Below the pieces are notes generated by a model. The model searched no databases. It saw only the letters and a list, made by a program, of their open reading frames with translations, and was not told where the DNA came from. Position numbers and translations under genes: made by a program. Of a stretch of DNA of 64,000 nt, positions 25,583-37,135 are shown in pieces. Location: assembly GCA_008933995.1 (NCBI GenBank), contig WARS01000016.1, positions 16,186,886 to 16,250,885 on the forward strand. Reading direction: 5' to 3'. The stretch is from Datnioides undecimradiatus (lineage: Eukaryota; Chordata; Actinopteri; Lobotiformes; Datnioididae). Numbering within the stretch: position 1 is the first letter of the stretch; each line of letters starts with the position of its first letter.

Positions 25583-26248
25583 CTGCTCTAACAAGTATTG
25601 GATCCACTTCGTCACACTGGTGAGGCACAGCTTCGTCCTCATTATAGAAAAGTTTATCAGATCTTCTGAGGAGTTTTCAGATACTTAATGTGGCTGGGTC
25701 AGACACCATTCAATCTGTCATATCAACCTCAGTCTAACTATAAAAAAAACATTTTTACAATGAATGAGACTGGATGTTATCCCCTATCTAGAGATAAATA
25801 CATTTCCTCGTACAATATTTGAACCATTACAGCCAGAAAAACTATTTCCATGCATGTATCAAATGTGAATGTTTATAACATATATAGAAACTTAACAATG
25901 TGAGACTATACCTCAATTTGACAAAAACAATGGTTAAAAAGGGAACACAATTTACAAAAAAGAAATCTAAATTTAGGATTCAAAATTATAATATGAAAAC
26001 GATAACGAGGGTGTCACGCGGGTCTTTTTTGATAACTTAATGTAGCACTGATGAGGCAGATTAAGTTCCTGGTCATTCAAGCAGGAGGTGGCGCTATTCC
26101 ACCTTAAACTACCTAAAAAGTTAAGTAGAAGAAGAGAAGGCCGGAAGCACTTAGCCGTCATGGTTTTATAACAACAGCCTTACGCTGCGCTCTGTTTTAA
26201 TGAAAGAAACAGAAGCCGATGATCGTGATTAGTGTTTGACAGAGCAGT
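25583..26248 (+). promoter_or_regulatory. xpa: xpa upstream region with ETS-type promoter motif
   Basis: No gene lies between the solo LTR and the xpa ATG. Near the gene, CCGGAAG at 26141-26147 matches an ETS-factor site typical of TATA-less housekeeping promoters. It is followed at once by GCCGTCATGG, which includes a tiny upstream open frame (26160-26171). The transcription start is not visible, so whether that frame is transcribed is unknown. Confidence 0.4.
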
Positions 26249-28799
26249 ATGGAGCCGTCACAGGCAGTCGGACTGGATGGTCCCGGTCCCGGTCCAGGAC
26301 AGAGCTCCAAGCACGAGCTTTCTGCAGCGATGCGGGCTAAAATCGAGCGGAACCGGCAGCGGGCGTTGATGCTCCGTCAAGCCAGACTTGCGAGCCGCCC
26401 TTTGTCCGCTGTGGAGGGCGCAACCTCGGCCAAAGTGTCCAAGACCATCGACTCCGGGGCTGGCTTCTTCATCGAGGAGGAGGAGGACAGAGAGGAAGAG
26501 CATATGACCAGGAAGATTGTGCATCAGCCAGGTGTGTGTGTGCATGTGCATGTGCATGCATGCGTGTGTGAACGTGCATTGCTTATTTGAGTGTGTGTTT
26601 ATTGAGAGTTTGCGTGCTGTTTTGTTTCCAGCTCCGGTGATTGAACCAGACTATCTGCTGTGTGATGACTGTCAAAAGCCCTTCATGGACTCATACCTCA
26701 GCAACAGCTTTGACCTGAGTGTCTGTGATAAGTGCAGGTACACATTAACACACACACAAAATCAGTTTTTGATTGTTTTATTTTGAATTCATTTATCAAT
26801 TATTATATAGTCCGATTTTATTTGTTCATCATTTGCTTATATTTTTATTTAATCAATGTCTTTTAATTATATTTTGTTCCTGTGTGTTTTTATATCTCAC
26901 CACCAGCACCATCATTTGTTTAAGCACTGACAGGTAATGGTATTGTTAATGGCCAAAATTAAGAGAGAATAAAGACAGTTTAAAATTATTGTCACTTTGG
27001 TTTGACTGCAGTTTACCTAAGAAATTCTTGGCATACTGTGATATTTTTTGAGACAAAGTGTTAAAACCTCACTGTTTCATCGAAATATATATATTTTTTA
27101 AAAAAAACCCAAATCAAACACCCCATCTGAATCACCCACAAGCAGCTTTTGCATTTATTACAGCAGGAAGTCTTTGTGAATAAATCTTTATTAACTTTGT
27201 GCACTAGACTTTGGATTTTTTTCACACTCTTCTTTGCAAAAAAGTTGCAGACTTTCACTGATGGCAGGTTAATGCTTTTTATTGGATAACTTTGAACACA
27301 GCTGGAGCCCACAGGTGTTCCTCATCAGTCACTTCAGATTTTTGTTTGTTTTAAGATCACATTAAAGATCTAGGTCATAGATCTAGGTCAAGAACTAGGC
27401 TGGCATTTACATTGATGTTATTCATGTCTTTCCTTTTCATAGGCGAGCAAATTCACAATGTGTGTGTAGACTTTCTCTACTTTCCACTGGAACCAGTTTT
27501 TACATGATAACATACATTTAATTCCTATTAAGTTCATGAAATCATGGTACACAGAAAGCCGTGCTTGATGTACATCAAGTGAATCATACAAGTTCTGGTC
27601 ATTTGTCTGTCTCAAATCTTTGAATCGGTATCTCCTTATATCAAAACATCCTCTGTTTAGTGTCACGTGTCTGAAAATCAATCAGATGGATTAACGGTAG
27701 AAGCTTCTTTTCCCCTCAGAGACAATGAGGAGAAGCATAAGCTGATCTCCAGAACAGAGGCCAAGCAGCATTACCTGCTGAAAGACTGTGACCTGGACAA
27801 GAGAGAACCTCCGCTCAGGTTCATACTGAAGAAAAACCCTCATAACCCACGCTGGGGTGACATGAAGCTCTATCTAAAACTGCAGGTACTGACTGGAAGA
27901 CGGGGCCTGTGAGCATGCGTGTGTGGATTTATGGTGCAGTTATTCTGGGGAAATAAAAATTCACAATCCATTTTCCCATACAGGCTAAAATTTATGATTT
28001 GTTAATGCTGCTTTAATACTCAAAAATGTGTCATGATCAAAGTCTTAAGAATACATTGTTTCATTTAATTAGGATCCTAAATGTAATAAAGTACATTACA
28101 ACTGTTTACATAAGTGCAGTTTATCTTATATCAGACTATGGAAAAACCTGAAATCATCATACCTTTCCTACATGTTACACGTACATTAACATTTAACCCT
28201 GAGTATTGTTTTCAAAATGCTGACCATGTGAGCTTTTCACTTGCTTATATCACTCTGAGCTGAATAACTTTTGATTTGACAAAACAAAACAGTTGAAGAA
28301 CTGAAGCCACAAATATTAATTTTGGCCAAAGGCGTTTTGATCTGTAAGGTATAAAGTCTACCTGTACTAAATACCTATTTACAAGTTTGTGTGTGTTTGG
28401 TCTCTCAGGTGGAGAAGAGATGTATGGAGGTGTGGGGTTCGGAGGAGGCTCTGGAGGAAGCCAGGGAAACCAGGGAAGAGAACAGAGAGGTGCAGAAACA
28501 AAAACGCTTCAACAAAAAGGTCAAAGGTTGGTTTCCCCGTCTGAGCCAAAAACAGCCAAACATCAACATGTGGATGTGTCATCTCGATCCAGTCTGACTG
28601 TGTCAATGTGTCGTCTGTTTGTGTGTGATGGTGTGCGTGTGTTAGAGCTGCGAAGGGCAGTGAGGAGCAGCATGTGGACCAAAGACACCAGTGTTCACCA
28701 ACATCAGTACGGACCAGAGGAGGTGGTGGATCCAGAAGAGGACCTTTACAAGAAAACCTGTACCACCTGTGGACATGAACTCACCTACGAGAAGATGTA

Positions 28800-28800
<1 letters not shown>
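26249..28800 (+). CDS. xpa: DNA repair protein XPA
   Basis: Scaffold of nucleotide excision repair: it binds damaged DNA at the ss/ds junction and holds RPA, TFIIH and ERCC1-XPF in the pre-incision complex in the nucleus. Coding exons 26249-26531, 26632-26737, 27720-27885, 28409-28526 and 28646-28800 join in phase to 275 aa (human 273). The ATG has A at -3. Visible: a basic N-terminal segment ([18 protein letters not shown]) and the ERCC1-binding [10 protein letters not shown]. The C4 zinc finger has Cys 105, 108, 126 and 129, the same numbers as in human XPA. Then come the DNA-binding core ([33 protein letters not shown]), a charged helix ([20 protein letters not shown]) and the C-terminal TFIIH-binding [14 protein letters not shown]. 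Two junctions are unusual: the first donor sits inside a GT repeat, and the last acceptor lacks a real pyrimidine tract. Confidence 0.96.
26738..27719 (+). other. xpa: xpa intron 2
   Basis: About 1 kb of AT-rich intron. It holds one small direct repeat (AGATCTAGGTCA twice near 27367-27391) and nothing else recognised. Confidence 0.7.

Positions 28801-28859
<59 letters not shown>
28800..28859. repeat. (AC)n microsatellite fused to the xpa stop codon
   Basis: The TAG stop ends at 28800 and thirty AC units follow with no spacer, so the 3' UTR of xpa begins as a dinucleotide array. Confidence 0.97.
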
Positions 28860-28863
<4 letters not shown>

Positions 28864-28891
28864 AACTGACTGTTACAGATGACAGTTCATT

Positions 28892-28897
28892 AATAAA
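28892..28897 (+). terminator. xpa: xpa poly(A) signal
   Basis: AATAAA lies 92 bases after the stop codon and just past the AC array, and is the first strong signal downstream. Later AATAAA copies near 29758 may be alternatives. Confidence 0.55.
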
Positions 28898-28900
28898 ACA

Positions 28901-29983
28901 CTCCAAAGAGGCCAAGTCACTCTCCTGTGTGACACACAGACTTGCATCACTTTTAATTTCTATTTTAAACAGTGGTTGACCTCAACTTAACTCTCCTTTA
29001 CCATGTATTTTTAACAACTGCATATTGCTTTAGTTCCTGTTTCTTGGTAGGTGGAGATTTCCTCTCAGTATTTGCTCAGGATACTGAAACTTTAAAAAGA
29101 TTTCTCTTGCATAAAATAGGGAATCAGAGACTGGAACAGATACTACCATTAGGAATAAGATTCTTTGTCAAAAATGTGGCAGCGATTTGTAGGATTTCAT
29201 GTTTTAGGACAAATGTCTGGCTGAATCCAGATTTCAGTCATATTTAATGTCAAGTCTAAATGTTATCATTCACCACTCATCACCTTTCTTGCCTTATTCA
29301 GCTTGATAGTATTAGTTTATCTAAATCTAAAATTCCCTGGAAACAGTTCAGGCAGATGATTTAAGACTGTTTGTGTGATTTAGTGTTTGATACCATTGTT
29401 TCAGCTGTAAAGAGACAAGCCGTCATTGTCCAGATGTTCACGTGTCGATGATGGTGGACCGCTGCTGTTGGTTTGCTCAGGGTTTATTTAGCTTGTTCCT
29501 TTAAAAGACTAGAATGAGATCGAAATTGTGTGAAAATGTGTTTACATCTTTGTAAAATGAATTTTTATATAATGTTAAAGTTCTATTAAAGGTTTTATGT
29601 AGTGTCATGTTTTGTACGTTTGTCTTAGTTAGAAATTTAAATATTTATCAAGATGATTGGCTGTGGGTGCTGTCATACTTTCTATTAAAAATCACAGTGG
29701 ATGTCAAAACCTGAAGTCACGCACACCAGCAGGGCATCGTCTGCATAGCAATTTATTGTAAATAAACTAAATTATAAGCTTTCTTAAAATCATCCTGGCC
29801 AGGTACATTTCTGTCTTATTATTCTAGCTGCAGATTTTCTGTTAAATCACCTCATGTATCTTGTTTATAATCCTACCTGTGGAGGTAGCTTGTGTATTTA
29901 AGATGTTCAGGAGTTGATGTCGGACCTATTCAGCTTTTTCAAATTGCAAACTAGATTTTTTTTCAAGCGTTTTGATAAATGTT
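28901..29983. other. Intergenic spacer between convergent xpa and ART genes
   Basis: AT-rich, with no recognised gene or transposon. A 91-codon open frame at 28972-29247 resembles nothing I know and has no codon-like composition. The two genes point at each other across this spacer. Confidence 0.55.
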
Positions 29984-29989
29984 TTTATT
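29984..29989 (-). terminator. ART gene poly(A) signal
   Basis: TTTATT on the given strand reads AATAAA on the minus strand, about 320 bases after the ART stop codon. Confidence 0.4.
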
Positions 29990-30305
29990 TGTTTCTATTA
30001 GTTTACTTTTAAAGAAATATAAAATAGGGCAATCAACAAGCTTAGAAACATTGCTTCTTGCCGTAAAAAAAATATTCACAACTTGAAAAATAAGAACCTC
30101 GAGAGATGAAAGCAAACCATCTGCATAGTACGTACAATACAGCGGTCCGTCTTTTAAAGCAATTGTCAGATCAGTCTCCCTAAAGTGCAGCCGCTTAACA
30201 GACCTCAAAGTCTAAGAATGACCTTTCAGTCTCAATGTCATGTATTTAATAGACTGACGCATAAAAATGGCATTAACACTAAGTACAGATTTATTGAGAC
30301 TTTTT

Positions 30306-31288
30306 TTACACAAGGTCCACAGCCTGACAGTTGAGACTACTGTAAACTCCAGCGGTCTCCAGCTTGTAGAAAACATCACAGTGTAGATCATTTTCTCCTG
30401 ATGTGTTGACAGACATAATCTTGAACATCTCATATGGAGGAATCAGTACTTCATCCTCATCTGAGTCAAAATCTGAATAGGACTTGAGGTAGGCACCGAA
30501 ACAGGTGTGAATCTCAAAGCAGGTCCTCCGTCCAAAATGACGCAAGTCCTTGTTCAAGGAGCTGGAGGCAAATGAGCCAAAGCGCATGGTTTCTCCAGGT
30601 TCCCCAACGAACAGCAGCTTGCTTCTCCGGTAGGTGGTGTAGCAGCCTCTTTGGTTGAGTTTCAGGAGCCGGATGGCATCAGACAGCAGGAAGTGGAGGG
30701 CATGGAATTCAAACGAGGTCTGGTAGTAAGACCTCCCCTTGCGGACTGCACGGTTTAAGTTGTCATATGACCCTGCTGTGTAGGCACATAGGGCCCTGAA
30801 GTGATTCCAGGACAGCGGGTCATACATGTCCTTGTTCTTCATGGCTTTGAGTGCACAACGTTTTGTATAGGTGGAGTGCAAACCCTCCCTGGTGCTCCTC
30901 GGGAGGTAGTGACGTTTCACTTTGATCAGCATCTTCTCGGAGCAGCTGTAATACATGTCATCAACAGAGTCAAGAGACAAGCTCAGAGGGATCTTGATGG
31001 TCCTGGACTGTTGTGAGTCCACTGTGGCCTCCTGTTGAGATTTAATCACAACATCAGAGCTTCTCAAAAGTTACTGTTCAGGCAACCATTGCAGGATTTC
31101 AAGGTGATTAAGTTCAAGACTTAATGTTTTTGAAACTGCTTAGACACATCTGTTCAAATACCTTACTTTACTCTTTAGCAAATAGATACTGTAACATTGT
31201 TGCATGTTTGTCTTACCGTCATTGCATTTATATTTCTTGTCCATGTACAGAGCCAGCAGAGTGCAATAAACCAACTACCCTTATACAT
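30306..31288 (-). CDS. Secreted ecto-ADP-ribosyltransferase (ARTC family)
   Basis: Enzymes of this family move ADP-ribose from NAD+ to arginine on secreted or cell-surface proteins. Two coding exons, 31288-31217 (24 codons) and 31031-30306, join at phase 0 to 265 aa. Exon 1 encodes a signal-peptide-like start (MYKGSWFIALCWLC). The family core follows: paired cysteines (YYSCSEKM), the GCYTTYR strand with active-site Arg 159, the FGSFASSS strand (the S-T-S position, here S-S-S), and the E-x-E turn (Glu 216, Asp 217, Glu 218) in EDEVLIPPYEMFKI. Glu two before the catalytic Glu predicts arginine specificity. The C terminus (SLNCQAVDLV) lacks a hydrophobic GPI-addition tail, so the product should be secreted rather than anchored. 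Which mammalian ART number it matches is not clear, so I give no symbol. The open frame continues past the exon 2 acceptor to 31067; that extension is intronic. Confidence 0.88.
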
Positions 31289-31441
31289 AATTGAAGTCAC
31301 CTGAAAAGAAATCAGTTTGAATTTCAGTCTTGATCATTATACTGTGAATCATATACTGATAATCTGTTTGATCTTACCAGGTGACAGATCTGCAGGTCCT
31401 GTGATTGTCAGAGTCACTGAGGTGCCAGTCACTGCTTATAT
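31217..31441 (-). promoter_or_regulatory. ART promoter and small 5' exons
   Basis: On the minus strand an ATATAAG box (31441-31435) lies about 60 bases before a donor, CTG|GTAAGAT, with the last exon base at 31378. A T-rich acceptor (TTTCTTTTCAG) opens the next exon at 31300, twelve bases before the ATG. This suggests a TATA-driven transcript with a first exon of roughly 30 bases that is wholly non-coding. Confidence 0.4.
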
Positions 31442-31450
31442 CACAACTGG

Positions 31451-32347
31451 TGTGGGTGTGTACAAACCACCTTCCTGTCACTTTCCACTCATGTAGTCAC
31501 TAAGTACTTCCCCAGATTTTTTTTTGCACACATGCAGATTTGCTGTGGTTTTCCTAGGTTTTTGTGGGGAAAAACTTCAGAAATACTTCTGCACAAATGG
31601 TCATCATGAAAACGCTTACATTTTTCTTGTAACAAGGACACGTTCAGTAATGAGATGTCGCTGTATTTTCCTTTGAGACCTAAACTGAATATTGAAGCTT
31701 AGGCTTTAGTTATGTGACTTGGTGCTTTTAGAAATTGAGTGGTTTTAATAATTTAGGGGAAAACTTAGAGATTTGGTATCCCAGAAGCAACAATAAGACC
31801 AAATAAACCCAGACATTAAATTACCTTGTTACAGATGTGAACATAATCAGCCAGCCAGAAGCAGGTGATGTATTGTCACAGCAGGCCACAACTTGGCTTT
31901 TGAATCACTTTTTTTTTTTTTTTTTTTTTTTTTTTAGGGCATTGAAGCCAAATAAGTTTGTCATGCAGTTGTGAGCAATGTTATTCCTTTTGCATGCTTA
32001 AGTCAAAAGCGAAACTTATTTCAGTGAAAAACCCACCACACTGGTAAAAGTTCAGTGAAAAATCCTTTCCTTTGAAATCTTTAACCGCTTGCTCAGCATC
32101 CGGTTTTAACTCCATGAGCCAGCAAATCTGTTCACGCAAAAAACAAAAAAAAACACCCCACAGCTTTGAACCAGTTTGACATGCATTATATGTTAAATTC
32201 CTGTAAAGCCTTTCCTACTGATCAAGTATTCATAGACCATAGAATATTTAAAAGCTTTGACTGTCATTTGCTGTGCCACACCACCCCTCTCAATTTACAC
32301 TTCAGTTTAAGATGCAAGAAATACACACCTATTGAATACTATGACAA
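31451..32347. other. Spacer between ART promoter and kpna7 3' end
   Basis: No gene recognised. A run of 27 T at 31909-31935 is the main landmark and could be the antisense poly(A) trace of a retroposed copy, but I see no body of such a copy beside it. Confidence 0.55.
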
Positions 32348-32353
32348 TTTATT
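32348..32353 (-). terminator. kpna7: kpna7 poly(A) signal
   Basis: TTTATT on the given strand (AATAAA on minus), 36 bases beyond the kpna7 stop, which predicts a very short 3' UTR. Confidence 0.5.
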
Positions 32354-32388
32354 TACTTTATCAAAAACACTAACATAGTTTAGTCAGT

Positions 32389-35300
32389 TTAAAATTCAAA
32401 GGTTCTCTGAACATTTGAGCTCTTAAACACAAATTCATCCTCTGTAGAGTCGACTTTGACTCCCTCGATCTCACCCTAAAAAAAAAAAAAAAGTAAACCA
32501 CAAATACAACTTAGACATAAAAGTGTATATGCTTATTCAGTGAATTTTACATTAATAGTTACAAGGCATTAAGAAAATTCCTTAAAATCAACTTTAAAAT
32601 GTGCAATAAGGCAAATCATTTGACTCTAGCTACTTACGTCACCAAAGTACCTCTCTATGAGGTTATGCGCAGCCTGGTACACCATATCGTTGTCATGGTT
32701 TTGCAGCATCTCAATGCGGTCCAGTCCTCCTAGCTCTTCAATCAGCAGGCTGAGTTTCTCCGTCTCACCGAGCTTCTCTGCAGCCTGAAAAGTTGCAAGC
32801 AGTAACACTTATCTGCACATTACGGGTTCTGGGTGCAACTGAACTAGACCATCTGCCTTCTCTTACCATGAAGATATTATTGATAGCTTCCAGTATGACC
32901 AGAATGACTTTAGTGTCTTTGACCTGCAGCAGGTTGATGATCGCCTCCAGGGCCCCACTCTGCACAAGGTGGACCACCTGCTCCACAGTGCCCCCACTGG
33001 TGAAGTTTGTCACTGCCCACACTGCCTCCCTTTGAGTCTTGAAGTCACCCTGAGAAAAGATACAGTTTACGATTATTCAGGTGTGTTTCACTTAAGATTT
33101 TTTACTGTCCAGTGAAAACCACACATCTTTAAAAGTGGTGATTTCAATGTATTTATGTATTGAAATTCATATTTCAATAATTTAACATTCAAATTCAACA
33201 TTTGATGCAAGATGTAACAGTAAAATGTTAAAGGTAACTTCTCCATTTTAATTACATAAAAACATGCTTTGCATAACATTGGAATATCTATGTAGGCAAC
33301 ATGCATATAAAGAATTATCCAGCTATGCACACTCATTGGTATGAAAGTGTGTCAGGTGAAAATTAACTGAATTCCCCCAGTTGATTACTAACATTTAAGA
33401 CATTTTTGAAAACAGATTTGAGCTAAAATAGAAAAAGTGTATTCTCAGTGTTTTCTTTGCAGTATGAAAGAAACATACCCCAACCCTGAATATAATTTAC
33501 CCATGCATGAATAAATGTCACATGTAGTCCTTATATCCCAAAGCTAAATTTGGCACTTCATCCAAGCTACTGCAAAGTTGACAATTGAGATGCACATTTC
33601 CTACAGGGACTGCAGTCATTTGTAGAGGCCCATACAGATCAAGTCCTGGCCAAACTATTTCAAATGCCAAGCACTCCCTTACTTCATGATCTACTCACAT
33701 TTCTGAGCTGTTCTATCAGAGGGGGGAGCAGGCCACAGGTGATTAGCTGCTGGATTTGTTTGCAGGGTCCTGCAGCGATGTTGGACAGCGCCCACGCCGC
33801 CTCCTTTTGCACATTGGCCTTTGGGTGCCTCATCAGCTGAGGAAGGATATTCAGAACTCCTGCATCAACTGCCATCTGCGTCTGCAGGTCTGAGCCACTC
33901 ACTATGTTCCCAATGGAGCGGAGAGCCGGTGTCTGTGGATCAAACGGGTAACTCTGATTAGCTCAAAGACAGACCCTTTAGGTCAAGGTCATATCGTGTT
34001 TGAACACTCCAAGAACACACTACCATAACACTAAGCTCCTCGTGACCCATGAGCTCCACCAGCCGAGGGACGATGCCAGTTTTCACTACGACATCAATAC
34101 GGTCATTGTCACCATCTGAGAGGTAGGAGATTGCCCAGCATGCGTCAGACAAGATGTCCTTATCGCTGAGATGGAGCAGCTGGATCAGCGAGGGAAGCAC
34201 CTGAACAACAACAGTTGAGTTCAGTTCAGATAAACCTGTAAAGCCATTTATTGCTGAGCTGTGACTTTCTTACCTGCTGGACTGCAGACAAGGGTGGACA
34301 TGGGTTCTTATTTCGACATAGATTGGACAATGTCCACGTTAGGTTACGCAGGTAGCCAACCTGGAGCAATGAAGACATTTGACCAACAGGACAATGCTGC
34401 AGCAAAGTTTAGACCTTAAACCCACAACTTAAGAAAAGTTAGAGGCATACTCCAGATTTTAGACAGTGTGTTGACTGGGTTTGATTACTAAGTAAAGTAA
34501 AAGTTGTAGAGCTTATTGTTCCTCCAGGGGGAGCTATTAGAAATCTGATGCAGCATTGTGGGAGCTGAGTACTCCAGGCTTTTTCCAAATTGTTCAGTTT
34601 CTGAAACATCAGGAGTAAACTTGTGCATTTAAAGTGATCAAATGTTAATTTTTTTAAGTAATTTATACCATTTTTAAGTGAAATGGGAAGTCTACAGCAT
34701 TTGGGTGTGTAGTTGGAGCTTGCCTTGTAAAAGTTTCCACTTACTGGTGTGTCTGGGGAGATTCTGGCCAGCAAGGCTGGGATAACATTACACTCAATCA
34801 GGATGTCCCGATAAGCTGAACCATCACCTGTCAAGTAGTGACATTTTGTGACATTAGTGCAATGGGATAAAGTAAAATAACGCTACTGCCTTCATTAGCC
34901 TTTAACAATTGAAGACAGACCAGCACAGTAGCATTTTAAAAGGCAGGATTCTCTTTATTTCATAGTTCAATTTAAGACTGCATTGGTTATCCATGACGGG
35001 AGCAATTAGGCAATTTTGGAAACATTTTCTCTAGACATTCTAAGGTTTGTACTCATTGAAAGCCACATTCAGACATGTGGCAATAAAAGCACAATGTTAA
35101 CTTCATCTTACCTGCGATGTTTCCAAGAGCCCAGACAGCCTGTTCACTGATGTGCAACAACGGTGAGGCCAGTAAGGAAATGAAAGCTGGCACAGCCCCA
35201 TGTTCCACCACCTGAGACAGAAACGTGTTGAACTGTCAAACCACCTAGAAAACCTGAAACCTTTAAGACCAAAGCTCATTTTGGTGAAGTCTATTTTTAT

Positions 35301-36328
35301 CAAGTTAAGTGCACCAATCATGTTAAACATTGGGCTAGGTATGTTTGTTCTTCACAGGAGTTCAATACTGTGCCTGCACCTGTTGGGTATGCCAAGACGT
35401 TCCAGAAGCGATGTTTGTAAGAGCCCAAGATGCTTCAAACTGCAGAGTTGGCTCATCATCCATAGAGAGAAAGGACACAAAGCGGGACAGCAGACCTGCA
35501 TCTATGATCTCCTTCAGAGGAGGGTTACGCTCCCGAGAAAGCAGCATCCTGAGAGGTGAGGAGGAAATACACAACAACTTTTTCCTTCAGGGTCAGAAAA
35601 TTGTGAAAATGCCAGATGATTTTATAAGCCCCCCCCACATCCCATCCATCCCTTCAAAACCAATCTTGAAATCCCTCCGTGGTGGCTGAAATATGACAGT
35701 GCCCTCTACGGTACGCTTTCAGCGGAGACCGTGGTGTCACGTGTTAATGGCTGCATTTGAATCACAACCAGGATTTGTAACGTTTCATCTAAAAATGCGC
35801 ATCACCACCGTGCAGCCCCATTTCATTTCCTCCATGCATGCCCTGTTGAGTAATCATCCTTGATGGCTCACCTGGCTGCCTGACAACCTCGGGTTTGAGA
35901 CTCCTTGCTGTCGCTGTTCACGTCTTTAATTATACTCTCAATGGATAAATGGGTCACCTAAATAAATGACAGACAGGCCGTTAGAGGCTGCGCTAGTTTG
36001 AATGAAATTGTTGAGGGTCTCCGTGAACCCACCATATCATTGGCGATGTAGTCAGGAGAGAGCGCATCTTCATCGGGGAGAGACGACAGCGTGATATTTC
36101 TTCTCTTCAGGAAGTTTTCATTCTTGTGCGCTTTACGCAGCTCCACACACTCCGTGATTCTTTTCTCTCGCAGTTTCTGCAAGAGGCCAAAATGCGATGA
36201 TCTGCGATGAATGATAAAAGTATTAATACTGTACATGTAACCTGGAAAATAAAACAACTTACTGCTGGATCTTTCCCCTTGTTTTTAAACTTGGAGATTC
36301 GCTCCTCTGTAACGTTCTTAGTTGGCAT
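32389..36328 (-). CDS. kpna7: Importin subunit alpha-8 (karyopherin alpha 7)
   Basis: Adaptor that binds nuclear localisation signals and links cargo to importin beta for nuclear import; the mammalian KPNA7 is oocyte- and early-embryo-specific. Twelve coding exons (high to low): 36328-36263, 36176-36033, 35957-35872, 35548-35380, 35211-35112, 34827-34745, 34360-34274, 34200-34024, 33932-33699, 33049-32867, 32784-32638, 32475-32389. Phases agree throughout and give 520 aa (human KPNA7 516). The start is [20 protein letters not shown], the importin-beta-binding region with basic KLREKRI and LKRRNI. Armadillo repeats follow, with the NLS-pocket W...N signature in each ([63 protein letters not shown]). 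[20 protein letters not shown] and [11 protein letters not shown] match KPNA7, not KPNA2. The last exon encodes an acidic tail. The gene is intact. Confidence 0.94.
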
Positions 36329-36354
36329 GGTGGACTTTTACGCACGGTGGCTAC

Positions 36355-36420
36355 GTGCTCTCTGTTGAAGTCACGACAGTGAAAACCTAATCAGAACCCC
36401 TGCAGGGAGGTTATAAGAGT
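36355..36420 (-). promoter_or_regulatory. kpna7: kpna7 core promoter candidate
   Basis: A TATA-like TTATAAC on the minus strand (about 36414-36408) lies about 80 bases before the kpna7 ATG, at a workable distance for a 5' UTR near 50 bases. Position only; no other support. Confidence 0.35.
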
Positions 36421-37083
36421 GACAGCCGCCGCAGCTGAATCTAATTTGCTGTAATTGATGTAACACCCTGATTGATTTATTCACGTGCATCACGCGCACG
36501 TTTCAACGGTTCAATCATACGAAAGAGCAATAACCTCTAAAAACTCCCGAAACACTCTTCTATTCTTTTATTTTCAGTCCGAAATTTGAAATTTCAGCGT
36601 ATGAATACTTTTGTGATAATAAACTGCAAATAGCAACCAACCATGACGCTTTTTAAACATTAGATGGCAGCATAACACAACTTAATCGAGCACACTGCGT
36701 TGAGGTAAGTGTGACTAAATCTAAGGTAATGTGAAATCAAAGTAAATTTAAAGGGACCTGTGAATTACAATGTTTCTGTATTTTTATATTAGACAAACTA
36801 CGTGAAACAAAGTAAATTACTTTTTATACATGCAGGTCTGTGTCCAGGTGTTTTATTTCAGCAGCATCACTGCAGAAATGGATTGACGTTGAGAAATGGA
36901 GAAAATGTAAAAAGAAAAAAGATAGAATAAATGAAAGTGAAGAAAGAAGGTGAGAGAGAAAGTAAGGCAGACTGTGATGGAGTCATGTCTTCCTCTGTAA
37001 TAACCAGGAAGGGCTGAACAATGGCAGCTGAAGTGGAGGTTTCCCTCTGACCAAGTTATAATCACTTCCTCTTGATAGCATAT

Positions 37084-37084
<1 letters not shown>

Positions 37085-37134
<50 letters not shown>
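37085..37134. repeat. (CA)25 microsatellite
   Basis: Uninterrupted CA array upstream of kpna7. Confidence 0.97.

Positions 37135-37135
<1 letters not shown>

Noticed and set aside
31029-31067. ATG at 31067 as the start of the ADP-ribosyltransferase
   Set aside because: The 12 codons before 31031 do not look like a signal peptide, and an acceptor (CTCAACAG) lies exactly there. The upstream exon at 31288-31217 supplies a start and signal-like sequence in phase.
31909-31935. Poly(T) run as the tail of a processed pseudogene
   Set aside because: No gene-like sequence and no flanking duplication were seen beside it. A simple homopolymer expansion is enough.
33684-35689. Plus-strand and extended minus-strand frames over kpna7
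   Set aside because: The plus-strand frames are shadows of kpna7 exons. The long frame at 34439-34834 is exon 6 read on into its intron.
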